Under the pieces are notes generated by a model. That model was given only the letters and a program-made list of their open reading frames with translations. It ran no database searches and was not told the DNA's origin. Position numbers and translations under genes: made by a program. Shown here piece after piece: positions 17,015 to 21,552 of a stretch of DNA of 33,999 nt. Source of the stretch: a virus; IMG/VR virus record IMGVR_UViG_3300024344_000066, positions 1 to 33,999 of that record; one strand, written 5' to 3'. Numbering within the stretch: position 1 is the first letter of the stretch; every line of letters begins with the position of its first letter.

Positions 17015-17032
17015 GGACATTAATAAATATCT

Positions 17033-17041
17033 TGTGGATAA
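17033..17041 (-). promoter_or_regulatory. DnaA box upstream of promoter
   Basis: TTATCCACA on the minus strand, exact consensus, in non-coding DNA just upstream of the promoter at 16986-17014. Well placed for DnaA to act as regulator as well as initiator. Confidence 0.6.
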
Positions 17042-17108
17042 CCCAATTCCTATACTGTGCAGTACCAAACCATGTCTTTCTATTATAATATATCATAACT
17101 CAGCAGTT

Positions 17109-17155
17109 CCCCGGCGCGCCCGGTGTAGTTAGTGTACAACCAGCCAACATTATGC
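17109..17155. repeat. GC-rich block and AACCAGC/GCTGGTT inverted repeat
   Basis: A CCGGCGCGCCCGG block near 17111-17123 (contains the palindrome GGCGCGCC) is followed by AACCAGC and GCTGGTT arms. It is the GC element that follows repeat copy B in the leftward direction and precedes the next promoter. Confidence 0.5.
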
Positions 17156-17170
17156 TGGTTGGTTGTTCCA

Positions 17171-17185
17171 GGAGTTTGGAGTTTG
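17171..17185 (+). repeat. 15-bp dispersed repeat, copy B (variant)
   Basis: GGAGTTTGGAGTTTG: the same unit as the other copies but with one G missing in the centre. It lies 24 nt beyond the stop of the 48-aa ORF (leftward). Confidence 0.65.
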
Positions 17186-17255
17186 CAGCAGCTCCTGCTG
17201 CCTGGCAGCTACTGACCAGCAGTACCTGCATCTCCTGCTGCAGCTACGCAGCTGT
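17181..17255. repeat. cluster of short hairpins rich in CAG/CTG
   Basis: Successive inverted repeats include GCAGCAG-ctc-CTGCTGC (7-bp stem), CTGCC-t-GGCAG and CAGCT-acgc-AGCTG. They overlap the 3' half of the 48-aa ORF, so they could be either coding or structural. Confidence 0.45.
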
Positions 17256-17355
17256 TTAGTATATTAGTATGTACCATGCCAAAAGGCAGAAAACCGCCAA
17301 TTTTACAGGTATAAGTAACATTAGTCAGTCCATATTTACCTCTACTTTCTATCAT
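17209..17355 (-). CDS. 48-aa possible small protein (or transcript) behind a strong promoter
   Basis: Begins MIESRGKYGLTNVTYTCKIG, has GFLPFGMVHTNILNSC and an Ala/Gly-rich end. The promoter at 17365-17393 would start RNA near 17358, only about 3 nt before the ATG, so translation would be nearly leaderless. There is no Shine-Dalgarno. It could instead be a non-coding RNA, for example one acting at the origin. Included because of the promoter and its place in the repeated module; a coding role is uncertain. Confidence 0.35.
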   Translation of the reverse strand: MIESRGKYGLTNVTYTCKIGGFLPFGMVHTNILNSCVAAAGDAGTAGQ

Positions 17356-17364
17356 TCTACCATT

Positions 17365-17393
17365 AATATAGATCCACTTCAGGCGTATGTCAA
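17365..17393 (-). promoter_or_regulatory. near-consensus sigma70 promoter
   Basis: Minus-strand TTGACA (17388-17393), exactly 17-nt spacer, TATATT (17365-17370): a perfect -35 and one mismatch in the -10. It fires leftward into the 48-aa ORF and hairpin cluster. Confidence 0.75.
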
Positions 17394-17452
17394 GCCTCGC
17401 TTCAAAAAATAATGGCGGAAAACCACGGAAAAATTTTTCAGGTTAACGGGAT

Positions 17453-17460
17453 CGCGCCCG
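17453..17460. repeat. GCCCGGGC palindrome after repeat copy C
   Basis: A perfect 8-bp GC palindrome within GCGCCCGGGCTAC, about 53 bp to the left of repeat copy C and about 60 bp before the promoter at 17365-17393. Related CCCGGG elements occur near 15871, 16669 and 17951. Confidence 0.5.
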
Positions 17461-17512
17461 GGCTACAATGACACCATATCACCCCCACCTATAGGCGAGG
17501 GAGATATTCATC

Positions 17513-17527
17513 GGAGTTTGGGAGTTT
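17513..17527 (+). repeat. 15-bp dispersed repeat, copy C (perfect)
   Basis: GGAGTTTGGGAGTTT, then TGCC. It lies 9 nt beyond the stop of the 70-aa gene (leftward). Confidence 0.75.
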
Positions 17528-17535
17528 GCCTACTT

Positions 17536-17748
17536 TCAGTTGCTAAACACCTCGTACATCTTGTCCAATGCACTTCTGTTATCTGAATGTGCCTCATCGA
17601 CTCTATCAGCATTTCGCTTCATTACAGGAACAACACTATCATAGTGCTGTGATATCTTTCGCAAGGTATCGTTCTGTTCTTCTAATGATTCGTTGATTCT
17701 ATTTAACGCATCCACTATTGGATCGTATTTATCTTCTGGTAATACCAT
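17536..17748 (-). CDS. 70-aa coiled-coil protein behind a perfect promoter
   Basis: A 70-aa acidic helical protein (IVDALNRINESLEEQNDTLR, then KISQHYDSVVPVMKRNADRV) with heptad-like hydrophobic spacing, so probably an oligomeric coiled coil. AGGAG lies 6 nt before the ATG. It is alone in its transcription unit, 24 nt downstream of the start predicted from a consensus promoter whose spacer contains a DnaA box. It is probably strongly and early expressed. Function unknown; interference with a host complex would fit such a small, strongly expressed early product, but that is speculation. Confidence 0.75.
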   Translation of the reverse strand: MVLPEDKYDPIVDALNRINESLEEQNDTLRKISQHYDSVVPVMKRNADRVDEAHSDNRSALDKMYEVFSN

Positions 17749-17779
17749 AATAACTCCTTTGTTTCTAATTCTAAGTCCT

Positions 17780-17808
17780 ATTATAGCAAAAAGTTATTCA
17801 CATGTCAA
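17780..17808 (-). promoter_or_regulatory. perfect-consensus sigma70 promoter containing a DnaA box
   Basis: Minus-strand TTGACA (17803-17808), 17-nt spacer, TATAAT (17780-17785): every position matches consensus. The spacer contains TTATTCACA on the plus strand (17794-17802), an exact DnaA box. Predicted start near 17773, ATG at 17748. Confidence 0.85.
17794..17802 (+). promoter_or_regulatory. DnaA box in promoter spacer
   Basis: TTATTCACA, exact TTATNCACA, located between -35 and -10 of the promoter at 17780-17808. Bound DnaA would block RNA polymerase here. Confidence 0.65.
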
Positions 17809-17830
17809 TGGCAGAAGTTACCATCCTGAA

Positions 17831-17858
17831 GACCAGCGGGCGCAGCTGGGCCCTGGTC
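17831..17858. repeat. GC-rich hairpin upstream of perfect promoter
   Basis: GACCAG-c-GGG pairs with CCCTGGTC: about nine base pairs with one bulged C, loop of about ten. It lies just past the 3' end of the nuclease gene and upstream of the -35 box, as the GC element that follows repeat copy D. No poly-U follows, so not a classical terminator. Confidence 0.5.
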
Positions 17859-17877
17859 GACTGCAGGAGAACATCAA

Positions 17878-18330
17878 TTATAGTTTTTGGCTGTTTTGCT
17901 GGAGTTTGGGAGTTTGCGAGCTTTGGATTACCTGAATTAGCGCAGCGGGCGCCCGGGCAACTGGACCATGCCACAAAGACCTTGGCCCTTGGGTGTACTT
18001 TTGGCGGAGTTTGGGAGTTTCGGTGCCGTGAAAAACGTTTACGGTGCGTGCGTCTGGGTCGTATACCATAATAAATACAGGTGCACCAAGCATACTATGT
18101 TTGACATGCCATGCATTTTGTAGAGGTGAAATTAGTACCGTTTCGGTACCATTTTTATTACGTTTAAGCACCTTCAATTCAAGCGTAAAAAATCCTGTGT
18201 CTTTATGAAATACTACGCAATCCGGGAAACCAGGCGTAACGTAGGACTCAATACGTGACACAACAAAATTACCATCGTTTAAACATGTCTTTAAACTCTT
18301 CCAAAAGTTTGTTTCCGTCTTTGCGGTCAT
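17878..18330 (-). CDS. VRR-NUC-like PD-(D/E)xK nuclease with repeat-encoded tail
   Basis: 150 aa. The N-terminal ~100 residues hold a compact nuclease fold: TKTETNFWKSLKTCL (Glu6), then GFPDCVVF (Asp37) and FFTLELKVLK (Glu51-x-Lys53), the G-x-PD...ExK pattern of VRR-NUC/Holliday-junction-resolvase-like enzymes, followed by LQNAWHVKHSMLGAPVFIMV. This suggests cutting of branched or replicating DNA. The last ~45 residues are low-complexity and run through two copies of the 15-bp repeat, giving TPKLRQ and TPKLQQ. The catalytic core is complete without this tail, so it looks like an extension added by the repeats. Confidence 0.8.
   Translation of the reverse strand: MTAKTETNFWKSLKTCLNDGNFVVSRIESYVTPGFPDCVVFHKDTGFFTLELKVLKRNKNGTETVLISPLQNAWHVKHSMLGAPVFIMVYDPDARTVNVFHGTETPKLRQKYTQGPRSLWHGPVARAPAALIQVIQSSQTPKLQQNSQKL
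17901..17915 (+). repeat. 15-bp dispersed repeat, copy D (perfect)
   Basis: GGAGTTTGGGAGTTT followed by GCG. It is inside the 3' end of the nuclease gene and encodes QTPKLQ on the minus strand. Confidence 0.75.
17942..17957. repeat. overlapping GC palindromes after repeat copy E
   Basis: GCGGGCGCCCGGGC contains GGGCGCCC and GCCCGGGC, two overlapping 8-bp palindromes, within the nuclease gene tail. They lie about 50-60 bp to the left of repeat copy E, as in the other modules. Confidence 0.5.
18006..18020 (+). repeat. 15-bp dispersed repeat, copy E (perfect)
   Basis: GGAGTTTGGGAGTTT followed by CGG. It marks the boundary between the nuclease core and its odd tail and encodes ETPKLR on the minus strand. 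Confidence 0.75.
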
Positions 18331-18338
18331 AACTTTTC

Positions 18339-18974
18339 TTACTCTTTTTGACTCTCTGATGATACTGGCGTGATGTCCTTAGGTCCTTCGCTATCGGATT
18401 TCTCTTCGACCGATAAGACTGTGTTGACTCCTTCTTTTTTGAATTCACCTGTTAATCCTAGCTCCTTTAATTGTCTTAGTACATCATCTCGAGACATGTC
18501 ATCAATAGATCCTGTTCTAATTTCTTTTCTCTCAACATACAATCCTGCAGCTTGTCCTCGTAACCGTTCTGCATTTATAGCAGCACTATGTGACTTGTCT
18601 TGTAATGCCTTCTCACGTAGTCTTGCCAATTCTGTTACATGTTTATTCATTTCTACCTTGTGTGTCTCGTACAATTCATTTCTTTTTTTGTTCACTATTT
18701 GTACCACTTTAGGATATTTCTTTACATTCAATAACTCAGAAGCTGTTGTTGCAGCACGTTCAGGTTTATAGCCTGCTTGTCTTGCACATTCTGTTGGTGT
18801 TATTCTACCCTCGTTAGCAACATATATATCTACAAATATTCTCTGCCTATCTGTCAACCCATCAGCACCTCTTGGGTGTTTTAATGCCATATCACGAGTA
18901 TTACGGATGGTATTACCGACCACCTTCTCTTCAATCTTCTTTAACTTACTGTTATATATATCTTTTTCACTCAT
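18339..18974 (-). CDS. terS: terminase small subunit
   Basis: 211 aa from MSEKDIYNSK. Residues ~40-95 match the Terminase_2-type helix-turn-helix (LTDRQRIFVDIYVANEGRIT, then PTECARQAGYKPERAATTAS, then ELLNVKKYPKVVQIV), which recognises the packaging site. Residues ~105-145 form an oligomerisation-type helix and the end is acidic. I chose the ATG at 18974 because TTTTGGAG lies 6 nt upstream; the ATG at 18992 has no such site. It is adjacent to the nuclease gene but 3.2 kb from TerL, which is unusual. Confidence 0.9.
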   Translation of the reverse strand: MSEKDIYNSKLKKIEEKVVGNTIRNTRDMALKHPRGADGLTDRQRIFVDIYVANEGRITPTECARQAGYKPERAATTASELLNVKKYPKVVQIVNKKRNELYETHKVEMNKHVTELARLREKALQDKSHSAAINAERLRGQAAGLYVERKEIRTGSIDDMSRDDVLRQLKELGLTGEFKKEGVNTVLSVEEKSDSEGPKDITPVSSESQKE

Positions 18975-19017
18975 TTTAACTCCAAAATACAATAATTTGA
19001 CTCTTTACCCATGAACT

Positions 19018-19160
19018 CGTAATACCTTCGTAATACCTGGTATCCCTTATCCCATATAGAGAATTGGCAAAAGGTATTACGGTATTGGCAAATCCCGGTA
19101 AATAAAAAAACAAAAAAACTTTTTAGCATCCAGCGCACAATACAATACCTATGGTAATAC
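19018..19160. repeat. AATACC operator-like array downstream of the LexA-type gene
   Basis: Repeats of AATACC/GGTATT: CGTAATACC at 19018 and 19029 (11-bp step), the palindrome ATACC-T-GGTAT at 19033-19043, tandem GGTATTAC-GGTATTGG at 19073-19088, and ATACC-TAT-GGTAA at 19145-19157. The interval between the regulator gene and terS holds no other gene I accept. The symmetry and one-turn spacing suggest binding sites for a dimeric regulator, most simply the neighbouring LexA-type protein. Confidence 0.6.
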
Positions 19161-19370
19161 GACAATACTTCTCTTCGAATATGGTATATCGTCAACATAT
19201 CCGCGCTTTTTTAATGCTTGCACGTACGCATGCACATTACTCTTTGACTTCATGTTATTCATTTGTTTTAGCTCTTCATACGATGGAGAATAGCCATTTG
19301 CCTCTATAAAATCCTTAATTTTAGCCAAAAAATTCATCTGTTTTGGTGTTAATCCTTTCTTGTTACTCAT
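19149..19370 (-). CDS. LexA-type DNA-binding regulator (HTH domain only)
   Basis: 73 aa closely following the LexA N-terminal winged-helix pattern: LTPKQMNFLAKIKDFIEANG, then YSPSYEELKQMN, SKSNVHAYVQALKKRGYV, and RSIVVL at the end. The self-cleaving peptidase domain of LexA is absent, so control cannot be by RecA-stimulated autoproteolysis of this protein. The same AATACC repeats flank the gene on both sides, including its own ribosome site. Probably an autoregulated repressor of early or terS transcription. The DNA-binding family is clear; the targets are inferred. Confidence 0.85.
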   Translation of the reverse strand: MSNKKGLTPKQMNFLAKIKDFIEANGYSPSYEELKQMNNMKSKSNVHAYVQALKKRGYVDDIPYSKRSIVVLP

Positions 19371-19387
19371 AATACCTCGCCAATACC
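19371..19387. promoter_or_regulatory. AATACC tandem site overlapping the regulator's ribosome site
   Basis: AATACC at 19371-19376 and 19382-19387, 11-bp step, the same spacing as the pair at 19021-19037. On the minus strand it overlaps GAGGTATT just before the ATG at 19370, so the repeats may also matter at the RNA level. Confidence 0.55.
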
Positions 19388-19489
19388 TTATTTTTCCTTC
19401 TTAAACTTACGGCCTACAAAGAATACAATAAGATTTTGTATTGTATTCACAGTCACCATTAATAATAACCAAAATTCCCATAACTCCAT
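19388..19489 (-). CDS. 33-aa membrane peptide
   Basis: Starts MELWEFWLLLMVTVNTIQNL and continues IVFFVGRKFKKEK: one hydrophobic span with a basic cytoplasm-like tail. It is TAATG-coupled to the upstream gene, and its stop directly precedes the AATACC site of the LexA-type gene. No function known. Confidence 0.6.
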   Translation of the reverse strand: MELWEFWLLLMVTVNTIQNLIVFFVGRKFKKEK

Positions 19490-19884
19490 TATTTCTTTTC
19501 TTCTAACCCTGTTGCTTCTGGATGAGCCCAGTATTCTTTGCGAACTACATTTAACATTTCTTCTCTACCCCACTCATCTATTGCTTCTTTTGTTATAGAT
19601 CTCTCCAATGTCTTTTGTATTTCTTTTTCATCTTCTGTAAGTTCTATTCTCTTAGGACCTTTCTTACGCACATATGTATTTATACGTGCCCATGTAATCA
19701 TATAGTCAGAAGCTTTTGGTCTTATATATCCTCTGTCTGGATCCATGCCAGGATACTCTGGCGTAGGACTGGTGTCAAAATTATTAGCTATATATTCCAA
19801 TACTTTATCATCACTTTCAAATTGCTTTACTATCTTCTCTACTATTACTTTGTCTTTCCATAAATTAATTTCGTACGTCTGCAT
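19489..19884 (-). CDS. 131-aa charged protein, unknown function
   Basis: 131 aa, helical and charged, with a central Pro-rich turn (FDTSPTPEYPGMDPDRGY) and Trp-rich C-terminus (DEWGREEMLNVVRKEYWAH). GAGGG lies a little upstream of the ATG, and the gene overlaps its upstream neighbour by 20 nt. No motif or family recognised. It belongs to the leftward early operon that also encodes the LexA-type regulator. Confidence 0.75.
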   Translation of the reverse strand: MQTYEINLWKDKVIVEKIVKQFESDDKVLEYIANNFDTSPTPEYPGMDPDRGYIRPKASDYMITWARINTYVRKKGPKRIELTEDEKEIQKTLERSITKEAIDEWGREEMLNVVRKEYWAHPEATGLEEKK

Positions 19885-20143
19885 GTGTCACCCTCAAATA
19901 TTCTATCTTTTTTATCCATCCTTTTGGAATAGCAATAGCACCACCCCCATGGTTATCGTCCCGGTCCAAGCACCACGAACGCATGATCACTATCTTCTCA
20001 TCATTATTAACTGTCATCCACCCAACCTCTTGGCATGTCGCTAAAGGTGCAGCCATAATATCTTTTATATCAATCCACCCAGTCTCTGTGTCACGGGCAT
20101 CCATCCACGTTACACGCACCATTGGCACATTGTTAATGTCCAT
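19865..20143 (-). CDS. 92-aa conserved small phage protein
   Basis: 92 aa, beta-rich: VRVTWMDARDTETGWIDIKD, then QEVGWMTVNNDEKIVIMRSW, then GGGAIAIPKGWIKKIEYL. The TWMDA...GW and GGG-IAIPK-W pattern is familiar from many marine phage genomes, where the protein has no known role; the two-strand units suggest a small barrel. The ATG directly follows the upstream stop (TAAATG), at the edge of a 16-bp palindrome. Confidence 0.8.
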   Translation of the reverse strand: MDINNVPMVRVTWMDARDTETGWIDIKDIMAAPLATCQEVGWMTVNNDEKIVIMRSWCLDRDDNHGGGAIAIPKGWIKKIEYLRVTHADVRN

Positions 20144-20596
20144 TTAACTAAGCTTAGTTATTTTTTCTATCCACTCACGTATCATAGGTTTACTATTATA
20201 CATGGGTCTTTTAAGATCCTCTCGTTGCCCACTGCCATCTTTACTGACAAAGGATAACGTTCTAATCATCGCGTCTTCTTCATTCTTAGCACGAATCATG
20301 TAACTAAATGTTATTTCACGTTTCGTTGTAATCTGGTAAGTATGACGCTCTTCGCCTTTTTCTACATGAAAGCTTTTCATACCACCAATTGATGTGCCCT
20401 CTGTAGGCTGTGTAAATGTTACTGTAGGGTCAGTAGGATTCATCTCTGCCTCCGCTAACGCGGCCTCAGTTCTTGCTTCACGTATTTTTTGACGTTCTTT
20501 TTGTATATGGTCCCATTCTTGTGGGCGTTCTTTTATTATAGCATCACGTAAATCAGCGTGTGCTTTCTCTTCTGGTGTATCTAATTTTTTCTTCAT
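20144..20596 (-). CDS. 150-aa protein, unknown function
   Basis: 150 aa. The N-terminal 50 residues are a charged helix; residues ~60-125 are beta-like (HTYQITTKREITFSYMIRAK). It overlaps the upstream 26-aa gene by ATGA. Its last codons lie inside a perfect 16-bp palindrome. Not recognised. Confidence 0.75.
   Translation of the reverse strand: MKKKLDTPEEKAHADLRDAIIKERPQEWDHIQKERQKIREARTEAALAEAEMNPTDPTVTFTQPTEGTSIGGMKSFHVEKGEERHTYQITTKREITFSYMIRAKNEEDAMIRTLSFVSKDGSGQREDLKRPMYNSKPMIREWIEKITKLS
20145..20160. promoter_or_regulatory. 16-bp perfect palindrome at a gene junction
   Basis: TAACTAAGCTTAGTTA is perfectly self-complementary. It covers the last codons and part of the stop of one gene and ends one or two bases from the next start. 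As RNA it would form a 6-bp hairpin over the junction; as DNA it is a symmetric protein site. Confidence 0.45.
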
Positions 20597-20673
20597 AATA
20601 ATCGCTCATTAAATAATAACATAAATATAACAACAACAAGACAACCAAGCATTATTACAAGTTTTTCTTCCAT
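20593..20673 (-). CDS. 26-aa membrane peptide
   Basis: MEEKLVIMLGCLVVVIFMLL plus FNERLL: one membrane span flanked by charges. The ATG follows immediately after the upstream stop (TAGATG) and the stop overlaps the next start (ATGA), so it is embedded in a coupled chain of genes. No function known. Confidence 0.6.
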   Translation of the reverse strand: MEEKLVIMLGCLVVVIFMLLFNERLL

Positions 20674-20850
20674 CTAAAATCCTGGGTATTCTGGGCAAGT
20701 TGTGCCTTCCATTGATTCGTAATAACCAACAGCTGCATGTGCTTGCAACATTTCTATTTCATCGCCATCAAACATAGAACTATAAAATGCATCTTGTGCA
20801 CGTTTTAGTTCGTCATGTACACTAACCATTTTAACTATTGGACCATTCAT
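20674..20850 (-). CDS. 58-aa acidic protein
   Basis: 58 aa: VSVHDELKRAQDAFYSSMFD, then EIEMLQAHAAVGYYESMEG, ending PEYPGF. The ATG at 20850 overlaps the stop of the 35-aa gene (ATGA) and is preceded by AGGG at close spacing; an internal ATG at codon 8 is another possible start. The coding frame is uninterrupted and protein-like. From memory, similar short VSVHDELKRAQDAFY proteins occur in marine phages; role unknown. Confidence 0.65.
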   Translation of the reverse strand: MNGPIVKMVSVHDELKRAQDAFYSSMFDGDEIEMLQAHAAVGYYESMEGTTCPEYPGF

Positions 20851-20954
20851 AACCCTACCATGTACAAAAATATTTTATACACCCATATCAATAGATAAAA
20901 AGCGACATACAATTTTATAGGTATCAATAAAAACCAAAACAGTGCCCAAGTCAT
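20847..20954 (-). CDS. 35-aa membrane peptide
   Basis: MTWALFWFLLIPIKLYVAFY followed by LLIWVYKIFLYMVGL, almost wholly hydrophobic and aromatic. Its start overlaps the upstream stop (ATGA) and its stop overlaps the next start (ATGA). The double coupling supports a real gene despite the length. It could be a small toxin-like, holin-like or membrane-complex peptide. Confidence 0.6.
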   Translation of the reverse strand: MTWALFWFLLIPIKLYVAFYLLIWVYKIFLYMVGL

Positions 20955-21190
20955 TTGCGCACCGCTATGTATTCGTAATCAAAATCTGCGTGTTTCTTTT
21001 GTACTAACAATAACAGACCAGCGTCTGCCATTTTGTATACTGCGTTGCCTAATTTTTTTACACGGTCACGATCATTTGTTGGCGCTATTGGCTGCAGAAA
21101 AGGATCACATAAGTAACCACGGTAATATGTTATTTTATCACCTTTGTTAGATTTATTTAACCAGGTGTGTATTGCTTTTTGACTCATCAT
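20951..21190 (-). CDS. 79-aa protein, unknown function
   Basis: 79 aa: AIHTWLNKSNKGDKITYYRG, then RDRVKKLGNAVYKMADAG, then DFDYEYIAVRK. The middle resembles a small winged-helix unit (helix, turn, basic helix, hydrophobic strand), but not strongly enough to name. There are two tandem ATG codons and only a weak AAGAAA ribosome site. It is the first long gene of the leftward early operon starting at the promoter at 21421. Confidence 0.75.
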   Translation of the reverse strand: MMSQKAIHTWLNKSNKGDKITYYRGYLCDPFLQPIAPTNDRDRVKKLGNAVYKMADAGLLLLVQKKHADFDYEYIAVRK

Positions 21191-21241
21191 AATAATTTCT
21201 TTTAATACAAAAGCCTCCGAGGGATTATCTTGTGTTCACCC

Positions 21242-21400
21242 TCAACCTTTTCCCGACAAATCAAGTTTCCTAAACTTAACGAGTACTTCAGAACTAAAAC
21301 TCCAACCCCTAATCCATTTGGACATTGTGATCGGTGTCCTATGCCTTACAACTTTGTGATTGTTGTTCAGCCAGGAGGATATATCAATTGCAATTGACAT
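21242..21400 (-). CDS. 52-aa possible basic protein at the head of the early operon
   Basis: Begins MSIAIDISSWLNNNHKVVRH, then RTPITMSKWIRGWSFSSEVL, with a basic end. The ATG lies ~14 nt downstream of the predicted start of a strong promoter and is preceded by AAGAAGAG at close spacing. The helix-turn-helix-like composition (PITMSKWIRG) would fit a small DNA-binding protein. No family recognised. The alternative is a 220-nt structured leader for the 79-aa gene. Confidence 0.45.
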   Translation of the reverse strand: MSIAIDISSWLNNNHKVVRHRTPITMSKWIRGWSFSSEVLVKFRKLDLSGKG

Positions 21401-21420
21401 ACTCTTCTTTCGTATGACTA

Positions 21421-21449
21421 ATTATACCATTTTTAGCAAAACATTACAA
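21421..21449 (-). promoter_or_regulatory. strong leftward early promoter (extended -10)
   Basis: Minus-strand TTGTAA (21444-21449), 17-nt spacer, TATAAT (21421-21426) preceded by TGG: perfect -10 plus extended -10, four of six in the -35. Predicted start ~21414. It drives the chain of small early genes. Confidence 0.75.
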
Positions 21450-21460
21450 GAACATTATTT

Positions 21461-21474
21461 CGCAGATTTCTGCG
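21461..21474. promoter_or_regulatory. inverted repeat between divergent promoters
   Basis: CGCAGA-TT-TCTGCG, a perfect 6-bp inverted repeat with a 2-nt centre, located between the leftward -35 (21444-21449) and the rightward -35 (21497). A likely operator for coordinated control. Confidence 0.5.
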
Positions 21475-21496
21475 GCAAATCGTGTCAAGAAAAAAC

Positions 21497-21525
21497 TTTA
21501 CTTGTCACGCCTTGTAACATATAAC
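21497..21525 (+). promoter_or_regulatory. rightward promoter of the exported-protein operon
   Basis: TTTACT (21497-21502), 17-nt spacer, TATAAC (21520-21525). Four of six and five of six matches with ideal spacing; predicted start ~21532. It precedes all plus-strand genes (21609-25684). Confidence 0.6.
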
Positions 21526-21552
21526 TAAATTCTCAACTTCATTTCACCCAGT

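Larger units (their letters stand above)
15841..18020. other. probable replication origin and regulatory region
   Basis: This 2.2-kb stretch is GC-richer than its surroundings. It contains five exact TTATNCACA boxes (15882, 15893, 16332, 17033, 17794), a run of guanines, several strong inverted repeats, five copies of a 15-bp repeat and at least three good leftward promoters. Such a mix is typical of theta-type or DnaA-dependent origins. The one at 16332 lies in coding sequence and may be coincidental. Origin function is inferred from this clustering alone. Confidence 0.5.

Noticed and set aside
16995-17020. tRNA or CRISPR-like content in the non-coding regions
   Set aside because: I looked for cloverleaf pairings with CCA-type ends and for regularly spaced identical repeats; the 15-bp repeats have irregular spacing (105-388 bp) and no tRNA pattern was seen.
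17100-17231. 43-aa minus-strand ORF MQVLLVSSCQAAGAAANSKL...
   Set aside because: The GGAG is immediately next to the ATG, it overlaps the 48-aa ORF and the hairpin cluster, and the composition follows the repeats.
17693-18071. 80- and 89-aa plus-strand ORFs
   Set aside because: They are antisense to the 70-aa and nuclease genes and run through promoters and hairpins; no ribosome site.
18971-19198. 75-aa minus-strand ORF between the LexA-type gene and terS
   Set aside because: It overlaps the LexA-type gene by 50 nt, has odd composition, and its DNA is dominated by AATACC repeats. A 13-codon leader ending at the terS start is conceivable but unsupported.
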